Shown in pieces: positions 1 to 7,135 of a stretch of 26,904 bases of DNA (position 1 is its first letter; every line of letters starts with the position of its first letter). A program made the translations under genes and the position numbers. The stretch spans positions 1 through 26,904 of the forward strand of contig CAZFBE010000004.1 in the NCBI GenBank assembly GCA_964517115.1, given 5' to 3'. The notes beneath the pieces are model-generated. The model did no database searches, was not told where the DNA came from, and saw nothing but the letters and a program-made list of their open reading frames with translations. Source of the DNA: UBA6624 sp964517115 [NCBI: uncultured bacterium]. Its GTDB lineage: Bacteria; UBP7; UBA6624.

Positions 1-63
1 TATAAATATCATGGGAGGGTTGCTTCTTTAGCAAATGCAGTTAGAGAAGTTATTAAGTTTTAA
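1..63 (+). CDS. rplR: 50S ribosomal protein L18, C-terminal end (partial)
   Basis: Only the last 20 codons lie in the window, ending at TAA 61-63. The reading frame gives YKYHGRVASLANAVREVIKF, which matches the conserved L18 C-terminus (tyrosine-rich start, HGR, alanine-rich helix, final KF). L18 binds 5S rRNA in the central protuberance of the large subunit. It sits directly upstream of rpsE, as is usual in the spc operon, and its stop codon shares one base with the rpsE start (TAATG), which suggests translational coupling. The fragment is short but identity plus position make the call fairly safe. Confidence 0.85.
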   Translation, partial: YKYHGRVASLANAVREVIKF

Positions 64-584
64 TGAGAAGAATTGTAAATAAAAAAGAAAAAGAATTTCA
101 AGAGAAAGTTATTCAAATAAGAAGAGTCAGTAAAACTGTTGCTGGTGGTAAAAGATTTAGATTTTCTGCTTTAGTTGTTGTTGGAGATGGAAAAGGCAGG
201 TCCGGGGTAGGTTTAGGGACAGCTATTCAAACTCCTGCGGCTATAAGAAAGGCTGCTGCTTCAGCAGAAAAAACTTTATACAAACTTCCTCTAGTGAATG
301 GAACAATTGCCCATGAGGTTAAGGGCAAGCAGGGCGCAACTACAGTTCATTTGATTCCTGCCCCTCCAGGCACTGGTGTTATTGCTGGAGCGACTGTCAG
401 GGCTTTATGCGAAGTTGCTGGAATTAAAAATATATATACAAAAATAAGAGGTGCAGCTACACCTTTAAATGCTGCCAAAGCAACAATGAATGGTTTTAAA
501 TCCCTTAGGGATCCAAGGAAATTAGCTGCCCTTAGAGGAGTTCCTGTTAGTTCTATTTGGTTTAACAAGGAGATGCCTGAATAA
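63..584 (+). CDS. rpsE: 30S ribosomal protein S5
   Basis: The protein has 173 residues, normal for S5. The N-terminal dsRBD-like part carries the S5 signature: RRVSKTVAGGKRFRF near residues 20-34, then VVGDGKGRSGVGLGTA near 39-54. The C-terminal domain has the PAPPGTGVIAG segment. S5 is a small-subunit protein near the mRNA entry and decoding region. The start overlaps the rplR stop by one base, and no clear Shine-Dalgarno sequence precedes it, so coupling to rplR is likely. Its stop likewise overlaps the start of rplO, leaving no room for rpmD (L30), which lies here in many bacteria. Confidence 0.97.
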   Translation: MRRIVNKKEKEFQEKVIQIRRVSKTVAGGKRFRFSALVVVGDGKGRSGVGLGTAIQTPAAIRKAAASAEKTLYKLPLVNGTIAHEVKGKQGATTVHLIPAPPGTGVIAGATVRALCEVAGIKNIYTKIRGAATPLNAAKATMNGFKSLRDPRKLAALRGVPVSSIWFNKEMPE

Positions 585-1018
585 TGGATTACAAAGATTT
601 AGTCAAGGTCACAAAAGATCGTATAAGGGTTGGTAGAGGAAAGGCTGGAAGAAGAGGTAAAACTGCTGGAAGAGGTATGAAAGGAACAAAGTCAAGAAGT
701 GGAGGAAAATTGCCAACGATGTTTGATGGAGGAAGTCTTCCTTATTACAGAAGAGCAAGAACCTTGGGTGGTTTTATAAATAGAAATTCAGTGGTTTATC
801 AGGTTATTAATATTGCTGATATTAATAAAATTTTTGATGATGGCAAAAAGGTAACTGAAAAGGCTTTGTTGAAGAAAAAACTTGTTAGAAAAGGTTTCAA
901 GATCAAACTTCTTGGTAATGGAAAGATAGAAAAGAAACTTGAAATAACAGTTGACGCCGCAAGTAAAAGCGCTATCGAAAAGGTTGAAAAAGCTGGAGGG
1001 AAAGTAAACATTAAATGA
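584..1018 (+). CDS. rplO: 50S ribosomal protein L15
   Basis: This 144-residue protein has the basic, glycine-rich L15 N-terminus (GRGKAGRRGKTAGRGMKG near residues 18-35), the GGSLPYYRRARTLGGF segment near 49-64, and a C-terminal globular part ending AGGKVNI. L15 is an assembly protein of the large subunit. An AAGGAG sequence (567-572) lies 11 bases ahead of the ATG, inside the end of rpsE. The gene follows rpsE with a one-base overlap and runs into secY through an ATGA overlap. Confidence 0.96.
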   Translation: MDYKDLVKVTKDRIRVGRGKAGRRGKTAGRGMKGTKSRSGGKLPTMFDGGSLPYYRRARTLGGFINRNSVVYQVINIADINKIFDDGKKVTEKALLKKKLVRKGFKIKLLGNGKIEKKLEITVDAASKSAIEKVEKAGGKVNIK

Positions 1019-2298
1019 AAAAACAGGCTCAATCTGCAGTTAATGATGCGCTAGCAAGTCCAGAGTTAAAGAAGAGACTTTCTTTCGTGGCTTTGGGTTT
1101 ACTTATATTCTCTGCAGGGGGACATGTTCCTCTTCCGGGGATAAATAATGATGCGTTACAGAATCTTTTTAACTCTGGAGGAGTTTTGGGCCTTTTGGAC
1201 TTATTCACAGGAGGTTCCTTGAAGAGGTTTTCGATTTTTGCTTTGGGCATTATGCCTTATATAAATGCAAGTATCATGATGCAAGTTATGACTTTTTGTA
1301 TTCCTTCTCTAGAAGAGATACAAAAAGAAAGGGGTACAGAGGGTAGGATTTTGATTGGAAAGTGGACAAAATATTTGACAATATTTATCGCCTTCATTCA
1401 ATCTTACAGTTTTCTTGCTTTATTCAAAACTCAAAAAATTCTTGTTAGGGAAGATTTTTTACACCTTTTTGTGATAATGATAACGCTTGTTGCAGGTACA
1501 GCTTTTTTGATGTGGCTTGGTGACGAGATGACAGAGAGGGGAATTGGAAATGGTGTCTCTCTTTTGATTTTTGCAGGGATAGTCATGAGTTTACCGACTG
1601 CAGTTGCTCAACAGGTAAAAATTGCTCAACAGAATGTTGCTCAAGTAGGACCTTTTCTTCTTTTTGGAATATTTGTTTTGATAATGATAGGTGTCATTGT
1701 TTATATGCAATTAGCCGAGAGAAGGATTCCTATAAGGTATTCAACTAGAACAGTTGGCCAAAGGGTAATTGGTGGTCAAATATCTTACCTCCCTGTAAGG
1801 GTTGATATTGCTGGTGTTATTCCTATTATTTTTGCAATATCTGCACTTTTGATTCCTCAGACAATTGCAAACTTCTTACCTCAAGATCACCCTTTTGCAA
1901 TCAGCATAGGCCAGTTTCTTTCTAACTGGGGTTATTATGTGACATTAGGGGTTTTGACTTTTTTGTTTACTTTCCTTTATTCGTCTATTACATTTAAACC
2001 TGAAGAGATAGCAAAAAATTTAAAAAAAGCTGGAGGGTTTATTCCTGGAATAAGACCAGGAAAACAAACTGAAGAGTATATACAGCAGATACAAGAAAAA
2101 ATTACTTTTTTAGGAGCCTTATGGCTTGCTCTTATAGCTGTTATTCCAATACTTATTGCAAATGCAGCAGGTGTTTCATCTTTTGCAATTGGTGGAACAG
2201 GGTTACTTATCGTTGTTGGTGTTAGCTTAGACACAATGAGGCAATTAGAGGCTCATGTTGTTAGTAGGCAATATAAAGGATTCATGAAGAACGTCTGA
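1015..2298 (+). CDS. secY: Protein translocase subunit SecY
   Basis: The product has 427 residues and about ten hydrophobic segments, as expected for the channel subunit of the SecYEG translocon in the inner membrane. Recognisable SecY features are the plug-proximal GGHVPLPGIN region, LGIMPYINASIMMQ near residues 77-90, the WLGDEMTERGIGNGVSL block near 167-183, AERRIPIRYSTR near 234-245, and the C5-type loop with IPGIRPGKQTEEYI. Its ATG overlaps the rplO stop (ATGA). It is followed directly by adk, without the usual room for map. Confidence 0.97.
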   Translation: MKKQAQSAVNDALASPELKKRLSFVALGLLIFSAGGHVPLPGINNDALQNLFNSGGVLGLLDLFTGGSLKRFSIFALGIMPYINASIMMQVMTFCIPSLEEIQKERGTEGRILIGKWTKYLTIFIAFIQSYSFLALFKTQKILVREDFLHLFVIMITLVAGTAFLMWLGDEMTERGIGNGVSLLIFAGIVMSLPTAVAQQVKIAQQNVAQVGPFLLFGIFVLIMIGVIVYMQLAERRIPIRYSTRTVGQRVIGGQISYLPVRVDIAGVIPIIFAISALLIPQTIANFLPQDHPFAISIGQFLSNWGYYVTLGVLTFLFTFLYSSITFKPEEIAKNLKKAGGFIPGIRPGKQTEEYIQQIQEKITFLGALWLALIAVIPILIANAAGVSSFAIGGTGLLIVVGVSLDTMRQLEAHVVSRQYKGFMKNV

Positions 2299-2936
2299 TG
2301 AAAAACTTAAATAACTTGAATTTGATTCTATTGGGAGCCCCAGGAGCTGGAAAAGGGACCCAGGCTAAAAATATTGTAGATAATTTCAAATTTACTCATG
2401 TTTCTACAGGTGATTTAATTCGTGATGAAATTAAAGCTGAATCTTCTTTGGGGTTAGAGGTCAAAGAAGTTGTTTCAAAAGGGAAGTTGGTTTCTGACGA
2501 CTTGGTTTTCAGGTTGGTTAAAAACAAAACAAAAAACTCTAAGAAGGGGTATCTTTTTGATGGTTTTCCAAGAACTTTAATACAGGCAGATATGTTGAAT
2601 GAAGAATTAGAGATTGATAAAGTTTTATTTATAGATGTGAGCGACAAAACTGTTGTAAGCAGAATTACTGGAAGAAGGCTTGATCCTCAAACAGGCAATA
2701 TTTATCATATCGAGTTCAATCCTGCTCCTAGAGAGATAGAAGATAGGCTTGTTCAAAGAAAAGACGATACCGAGAAGATTGCCCAGGAAAGATTGGATGT
2801 TTACAAGAAAGAAACTCAACCTTTGATTGATCTTTACAGATCTGAAAACATTCTTAAAGAAGTCAAAGGAGAAGGGTCTCCTTCTGAAGTTGAAGAAAGG
2901 GTTATGAATGAGTTGCTTGAGGGAGTAAGGGTTTGA
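2298..2936 (+). CDS. adk: Adenylate kinase
   Basis: This is a 212-residue cytosolic kinase interconverting ATP + AMP and 2 ADP. The P-loop GAPGAGKGTQ lies at residues 13-22, followed by the AMP-binding VSTGDLIR and GYLFDGFPRT motifs. The LID region reads GRRLDPQTGNIYH with no cysteines, so this is a non-zinc LID of full length rather than the Cys4 zinc type. The C-terminal YKKETQPLIDLY is typical. The ATG overlaps the secY stop by one base. Placement between secY and infA is common in several phyla, but a map gene usually follows and is missing here. Confidence 0.96.
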   Translation: MKNLNNLNLILLGAPGAGKGTQAKNIVDNFKFTHVSTGDLIRDEIKAESSLGLEVKEVVSKGKLVSDDLVFRLVKNKTKNSKKGYLFDGFPRTLIQADMLNEELEIDKVLFIDVSDKTVVSRITGRRLDPQTGNIYHIEFNPAPREIEDRLVQRKDDTEKIAQERLDVYKKETQPLIDLYRSENILKEVKGEGSPSEVEERVMNELLEGVRV

Positions 2937-3205
2937 TGAAATCTGAAAACAAAATAGAGCTAAAAGGAAAAGTTTTAAAAGCTTTACCAGGAGGAAGATT
3001 TCTTGTAGAGGTTAATGGAAAGCACAAGGTAACTGCGCATATTGCAGGAAGAATTAGAAAATTCTTCATTCAGGTTATGGCTGGAGACATGGTTAAGCTT
3101 GAGATATCACCTTATGACCCGACAAAAGGAAGAATAATATACAGATACTACGATGAAAACGAATCCATTGAGGAAGACCTCAAGGAGAAAGAAGATGAAA
3201 GTTAG
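2936..3205 (+). CDS. infA: Translation initiation factor IF-1
   Basis: IF-1 is a single OB-fold protein binding the ribosomal A site during initiation. Visible landmarks are [20 protein letters not shown], the AHIAGRIRK segment, and [12 protein letters not shown]. At 89 residues it is longer than the usual ~72 because of an acidic C-terminal tail ([16 protein letters not shown]). I chose ATG 2936, which gives a TGATG junction with adk; an in-frame TTG at 2933 immediately upstream is possible but unnecessary. The C-terminus overlaps rpmJ by 11 bases. Confidence 0.93.
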   Translation: MKSENKIELKGKVLKALPGGRFLVEVNGKHKVTAHIAGRIRKFFIQVMAGDMVKLEISPYDPTKGRIIYRYYDENESIEEDLKEKEDES

Positions 3206-3308
3206 AAGTTCAGTTAAATTAATATGTGATAGATGCAGAACAATAAAGAGAAAAGGTGTTCTTCATGTCGTATGTCCCGACAGAAGACATAGGCAGAGGC
3301 AGGGTTAA
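3195..3308 (+). CDS. rpmJ: 50S ribosomal protein L36, zinc-binding type
   Basis: This 37-codon gene begins [14 protein letters not shown] and ends [11 protein letters not shown]. It has the zinc-ribbon ligands Cys11, Cys14, Cys27 and His32 of the C+ form of L36, the smallest large-subunit protein. The start overlaps the end of infA by 11 bases and is preceded by an AAGGAG-like sequence (3182-3187) about 7 bases upstream. The gene lies between infA and rpsM, its standard place. It is short, but the length and zinc ligands make it certain. Confidence 0.95.
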   Translation: MKVRSSVKLICDRCRTIKRKGVLHVVCPDRRHRQRQG

Positions 3309-3317
3309 GGAGTTTTT

Positions 3318-3683
3318 ATGGCAAGAATAGCAGGTTTTGAGATTCCAGACAACAAGGTTGCCTGGATAGGTTTGACTTCGATTTATGGAATAGGGCCAAC
3401 AACAGCAAAAAGAATTTTAGAAAAGGCAAAAATTTCTTTTGAAACAAGGATTAAGGATTTAGATGATTCTGCCTTAACTCGAATCAGAGGGGTTATTGAT
3501 GAGGACTGCTTGATAGGCGCAGAGTTAAGAGAAAAATTACAAAAAGATGTTCAAAGGTTGATTGATATTAAATGTTACAGAGGAAATAGAAGATTGAAAG
3601 GTTTGCCTTGTAGAGGTCAAAAAACTCAAAAGAATGCTAGGTCACACAAGGGATCTAGGAGAAGTGCTATAAGGAGAAAATAA
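3318..3683 (+). CDS. rpsM: 30S ribosomal protein S13
   Basis: The 121-residue product starts MARIAGFEIPDNK and has the helix-two-turn-helix region with GIGPTTAKRIL near residues 26-36. The C-terminal tail includes GLPCRGQKTQKNARSHKG, the counterpart of the usual GLPVRGQ-T-TNAR-KG signature. S13 contacts the P-site tRNA and the intersubunit bridge. A strong Shine-Dalgarno AAGGAG (3307-3312) lies 5 bases before the ATG. The usual valine in GLPVRGQ is cysteine here, a mild oddity. The stop overlaps the rpsK start by one base. Confidence 0.96.
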   Translation: MARIAGFEIPDNKVAWIGLTSIYGIGPTTAKRILEKAKISFETRIKDLDDSALTRIRGVIDEDCLIGAELREKLQKDVQRLIDIKCYRGNRRLKGLPCRGQKTQKNARSHKGSRRSAIRRK

Positions 3684-4084
3684 TGGCTAAAGGGAAAAAC
3701 ATTAAAGGAAAAGCAAAAAAGAAAAAGAAAATAAGCGTTCCGGTTGGTAGGCTTTTTGTTACTTCAACCTACAACAATACGGTAATTACTCTTTCTGATG
3801 AAAATGGCAATGTTCTTTCTTGGTCTTCTGGTGGTCATATTGGCTACAAAGGAGCAAGAAAGGCCACTGCTTTCTCAGCACAGCAAGCCGCAGAGAAGTT
3901 AATTGAATTAGCTTTAAACCAATTTCAAATGAAGAAGTTGTCAATTTTAAGTAAGGGTCCTGGACTTGGACGAGAGCCAGTAATAAGGTCATTTCAGGGT
4001 TCTCCTATTGAAGTCACTTCTATAAAAGATGTAACTCCTAGGCCGCATAATGGCACTAGAGACCGTAGTATAAAGAGGAAATAA
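3683..4084 (+). CDS. rpsK: 30S ribosomal protein S11
   Basis: S11 (133 residues) is a platform protein of the small subunit. After a lysine-rich N-terminal stretch the S11 fold shows TSTYNNTVITLSDENGN, SSGGHIGYKGARKATAFSAQQAAE, then GPGLGREPVIRSF and DVTPRPHNGTRDRSIKRK, all close to family consensus. AAGGAG at 3671-3676 is 6 bases from the ATG. In most bacteria rpsD (S4) would come next; here rpoA starts four bases after the stop. Confidence 0.97.
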   Translation: MAKGKNIKGKAKKKKKISVPVGRLFVTSTYNNTVITLSDENGNVLSWSSGGHIGYKGARKATAFSAQQAAEKLIELALNQFQMKKLSILSKGPGLGREPVIRSFQGSPIEVTSIKDVTPRPHNGTRDRSIKRK

Positions 4085-4088
4085 GAAA

Positions 4089-5081
4089 ATGATTGAATTC
4101 GAACAGATAAAAATAAATTTAGTTGAAGAAAGCGAAGACGCTTCTTCTGCAGTAGTTGAATTATGGCCATTAGTTAGAGGCTGGGGTGAGACTATTGGAA
4201 CTGCATATCGCAGGGTACTCATGTCAAGTGTTTCCGGAACGGCTGCAACTTTTGTTTATTTCAAAGATTGCCATCATGACAAGAAGTCTTTTCATGTATA
4301 TCATGAATATCAGAATCTTCCTGGAGTAAGAGAGGCTGTTATTGAGATAACTCAGAACATAAGAGCTTCAAGTTTTATCCTTGACGAAGGTGTCGACATG
4401 GTGACTGTTGAACTTATAGCGAATAAAGCGGGCCCCGTTACTACAGGGATGATTGGTGCTCATCCAGGGTTTACTGTTGTTAACCCAGATGAAGTTTTAT
4501 TTCATCTTGAGGAAAATACAGAAATAAGTTTAAAGATTGGAATGAAGAAAAATCGTGGATTTATTCCAGCTACACAACTAAGACCTTCAGACATCAATAA
4601 AGACTGGAAGTCAAGATCAAGTTTCCCAGCTGGAGTTATTCGAATTGATTGCTCTCATAGCCCTGTCATTAATGTCTTTCCTGAAACCGTTCAGGAGAGG
4701 GTCGGTGAAGATGGGTCTTATCAACGTTTGAGACTTTCAATTGCTGTTAAAGATGGTTACAGGTCAGAAGAAGTTTTCAGAGAGGCAACAGAAATGCTAA
4801 AAGCACATTTCGAAAGAATTTCTTTTGATGATTGGCATGTTGATTTTGATTTGTTTTCAAAGAAAGATGAAGACGAAGTTAAAACATTTAGACCTTTATC
4901 TGAACTCGGTTTAAGACCAAGGACAGAGAATGCTTTGAGGAATAATGGAATTAATACAATTGAAGAATTGTGTGCCTTGAGAAGAAAGGAACTAAAGTCT
5001 TTAAGCAGAGTTGGTGAGGTTGCTCAAATTGAAGTTCAGGATAAAATGGCTAGAGCTGGGTTGAGCTTAAGAGAAGATTAA
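4089..5081 (+). CDS. rpoA: DNA-directed RNA polymerase subunit alpha, divergent
   Basis: RpoA nucleates RNA polymerase assembly through its N-terminal domain, and its C-terminal domain binds upstream promoter DNA and activators. At 330 residues the length is normal. The aNTD has PLVRGWGETIGTAYRRVLMSS (residues 27-47), an NPD motif near 132-134 and SPVINVFPE near 191-199. The aCTD helix-hairpin-helix spans about residues 265-330. Two features are odd. There is an insertion of about ten residues (around 61-71, CHHDKKSFHV) before the HEY segment. In the aCTD, Arg278 and Asn281 match E. coli R265 and N268, but residues 310-312 read EVA where K297-K298-S299 is expected. It follows rpsK directly, without rpsD. 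Confidence 0.95.
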   Translation: MIEFEQIKINLVEESEDASSAVVELWPLVRGWGETIGTAYRRVLMSSVSGTAATFVYFKDCHHDKKSFHVYHEYQNLPGVREAVIEITQNIRASSFILDEGVDMVTVELIANKAGPVTTGMIGAHPGFTVVNPDEVLFHLEENTEISLKIGMKKNRGFIPATQLRPSDINKDWKSRSSFPAGVIRIDCSHSPVINVFPETVQERVGEDGSYQRLRLSIAVKDGYRSEEVFREATEMLKAHFERISFDDWHVDFDLFSKKDEDEVKTFRPLSELGLRPRTENALRNNGINTIEELCALRRKELKSLSRVGEVAQIEVQDKMARAGLSLRED

Positions 5082-5083
5082 CA

Positions 5084-5524
5084 ATGAGACATTTATTGCA
5101 TAAAAGAAAATTAGGGTTTGGAAAACACAGGTCAAAAGGGGGAAGGGCTTCTTTTTTAAAGAACCTTGCTGCTTCTCTTATTCTTGAAGAAAAGATTGAA
5201 ACAACCCTTGCTAAAGCAAAAACAATCAATTCTTACGTTGATTCAATTGCTTCAAGGGCAAAGAAGTCAAATGAAAAAAATAACATAAGATACATAATGA
5301 AAAAATTACCTCCTGGGAAACTGGGAGAAATTGCTTCAAGGAAATTGTTTTCGATTGTGTCTAATTCAGATCGATCCACAGGATTTCTAAGGGTTGTAAA
5401 AACAAATAACAGGCTTGGGGACTCCGCTCAAATGGCTTCTGTTTTTTGGGTTGACCCTATTGAAAAGGAATTGGTCTCTACTGAAGAGGATAAAGAAAAA
5501 GGAGCAAAAGAAGATGATAAATAA
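5084..5524 (+). CDS. rplQ: 50S ribosomal protein L17
   Basis: This 146-residue protein begins MRHLLHKRKLGFGKHRSKGG, close to the universal MRH-KLGR-S-HR start of L17. It continues with LKNLAASLILEEKIETTLAKAK, also typical. L17 lies near the peptide exit tunnel of the large subunit. A charged tail (KELVSTEEDKEKGAKEDDK) extends the C-terminus beyond many homologues. The gene starts two bases after the rpoA stop and overlaps rplM by 11 bases. In many lineages truA or other genes lie between rplQ and rplM; none does here. Confidence 0.96.
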   Translation: MRHLLHKRKLGFGKHRSKGGRASFLKNLAASLILEEKIETTLAKAKTINSYVDSIASRAKKSNEKNNIRYIMKKLPPGKLGEIASRKLFSIVSNSDRSTGFLRVVKTNNRLGDSAQMASVFWVDPIEKELVSTEEDKEKGAKEDDK

Positions 5525-5951
5525 AGGGACAAAAACATCACATGCTAGCATCCAAGAAGAAAGAAAATGGTTTATCTTCAATGTAGAAAATAAGATTTTA
5601 GGCAGGGTCGCTACAAGGATATCTTCTTTGCTTATGGGGTCTGAAAAATCAGACAAATCCCCACATATTGACAATGGATCTTTTGTTGTTGTGTTGAATG
5701 CTGAAAAGGTTATCCTTTCAGGAAAAAAAGAACAAGACAAGGTTTATTACAGGCATTCAGGAACCCCTGGTGGTTTAAAGTTTGAATCAGTTTCTTCCCT
5801 CAGGGCCAGGAAACCTCAAGATTTAATCAGAAATGCAGTCAATGGAATGTTGCCCAAGTCTGTAAATAGAAAAGAGAGATTAGCGAGACTGAAAGTTTAT
5901 GCTGGTGAAGAGCATCCACATGAAGCTCAAAAACCTGAGGAGGTTAACTAG
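5514..5951 (+). CDS. rplM: 50S ribosomal protein L13
   Basis: L13 is an early-assembly large-subunit protein. The 145-residue product carries WFIFNVENKILGRVATRISSLL near residues 18-39, DNGSFVVVLNAEKVILSGKK near 52-71, YYRHSGTPGG near 78-87, and RNAVNGMLPKS near 106-116. The frame is open further upstream, but ATG 5514 gives the normal N-terminus and has a GGAG (5501-5504) about 9 bases before it. It overlaps rplQ by 11 bases and is followed two bases later by rpsI. Confidence 0.96.
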   Translation: MINKGTKTSHASIQEERKWFIFNVENKILGRVATRISSLLMGSEKSDKSPHIDNGSFVVVLNAEKVILSGKKEQDKVYYRHSGTPGGLKFESVSSLRARKPQDLIRNAVNGMLPKSVNRKERLARLKVYAGEEHPHEAQKPEEVN

Positions 5952-5953
5952 TT

Positions 5954-6358
5954 GTGAGTAGAGTTTATTCAGCCGTTGGTAGAAGAAAAAGTTCTGTAGC
6001 TGTAGCTGTTTTAAGGGATGGTGTTGGAAGAGAGGGTTTAAGGGTCAATGGAAAGCCTTTTGAGAAATATTTCACCAGAAAAGAACTTCAGGAAGAAACA
6101 CTGATGCCTTTAAAGATTGCTCAAGAAAAGTATTCTGAAGGAGAGTTAACAATTTCAATTACAGTAAAAGGAGGAGGGCAAAGAGGTCAATCTGGAGCAT
6201 CAAAACTAGCTATTGCTAGGGTTTTATGTGAAGTTGACCCAAGTTTAAGAACTTCTCTAAGAGATTCAGGATGTTTAACAAGAGACTCTAGGTCAAAAGA
6301 GAGGAAGAAGTATGGTTTGAAGAAAGCCAGAAAGGCTCCTCAATTCTCTAAACGTTAG
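5954..6358 (+). CDS. rpsI: 30S ribosomal protein S9
   Basis: S9 is a small-subunit head protein whose C-terminal tail reaches the P-site tRNA. The 134-residue product has the start YSAVGRRKSSVA, the mid-protein GGGQRGQSGASKLAIARVL, and the conserved tail LTRDSRSKERKKYGLKKARKAPQFSKR (residues 108-134), ending in the invariant SKR. The start is GTG at 5954, two bases after the rplM stop; no ATG is available in frame at the right place. This is the last ribosomal gene in the window. Confidence 0.96.
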   Translation: MSRVYSAVGRRKSSVAVAVLRDGVGREGLRVNGKPFEKYFTRKELQEETLMPLKIAQEKYSEGELTISITVKGGGQRGQSGASKLAIARVLCEVDPSLRTSLRDSGCLTRDSRSKERKKYGLKKARKAPQFSKR

Positions 6359-6382
6359 TACATTTGATGTAAACTTTATAGC

Positions 6383-7135
6383 ATGCTTTTTAAAACTGTT
6401 ATTGAGACATTGTTTGTAACAGTCCTTTTTTATACTGTTTTAAGACCCCTAAGAAGTAAAAAGTTTTTAAGAATTGCTTGGTCTATTATTGCAGTAGTTT
6501 TACTTGCAAAAGCATTAGAAGCCATGGGCTTTTTGGCTGTTTCGTGGATAATCGAAAGAGCTGGGGTGTTGTTGCCAATTCTTTTTGTTGTGTTGTTTCA
6601 AACTGAAATAAGAAGAAGTTTAGAAGGGATATCTGTTAAGGGATGGTTTAAAGGTTCTGTTTTAAGCAATACGGAAGATGCTGGGATTTTAGTTTCAACA
6701 ATAATGGGATCTTTGAGAGAATTCAAGAGAAGCAGGCTCGGTGCGTTGTTGATTTTTGAAGGGAGTGATAGGCTTGAGAACATCCTGGGGGAACTAGGTG
6801 GAGTTGAACTTGATTCAAAAGTAACTGTTGGTCTTTTGAAGTCGATATTTCAAATCCAAAGCCCTCTTCATGATGGTGCAGTTGTTATTAGGTCTGGAAG
6901 AGTCAGAAAGGCTCAAGTTATTATCCCCCTGCCTCCTGGTGGTGCTGAATATAAAGGTTATGGAACAAGGCATCGTGCAGCACAAAGCTCAACCGGAGGA
7001 ACTGGAGCTTTATCAATTGTTGTTTCTGAGGAAAACCAATCAGTTTCAATCTCTGAAGGAGGGCAATTAAAACAAAATCTTAGCTTTGAAAGAGTTGAAG
7101 AAGAGTTAATCAAATTCATAAAAAACACAATATGA
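6383..7135 (+). CDS. cdaA: Diadenylate cyclase CdaA (c-di-AMP synthase)
   Basis: CdaA makes c-di-AMP from two ATP at the cytoplasmic membrane, usually tied to envelope and osmotic homeostasis. The 250-residue protein has about three N-terminal membrane segments (residues 3-21, 29-48, 55-72) and then a DAC domain. PLHDGAVVIR holds the DGA motif (164-166), GTRHRAA the RHR motif (196-198), and VVSEE follows near 213-217. The usual SE-TDA turn after RHRAA reads QSSTGGTGA here (201-209), a departure from consensus, so activity is probable but untested. The gene overlaps ybbR by four bases (ATGA), the common cdaA-ybbR pair. Confidence 0.9.
   Translation: MLFKTVIETLFVTVLFYTVLRPLRSKKFLRIAWSIIAVVLLAKALEAMGFLAVSWIIERAGVLLPILFVVLFQTEIRRSLEGISVKGWFKGSVLSNTEDAGILVSTIMGSLREFKRSRLGALLIFEGSDRLENILGELGGVELDSKVTVGLLKSIFQIQSPLHDGAVVIRSGRVRKAQVIIPLPPGGAEYKGYGTRHRAAQSSTGGTGALSIVVSEENQSVSISEGGQLKQNLSFERVEEELIKFIKNTI

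Noticed and set aside
5415-5513. In-frame upstream extension of rplM within rplQ.
   Set aside because: The extra residues are unlike any L13 N-terminus, and ATG 5514 has a Shine-Dalgarno and gives the normal length.
6359-6371. TACAT-ttg-ATGTA inverted repeat after rpsI, considered as terminator or operator.
   Set aside because: The stem is only 5 AT-rich bases with no T run; it is expected by chance in such sequence.
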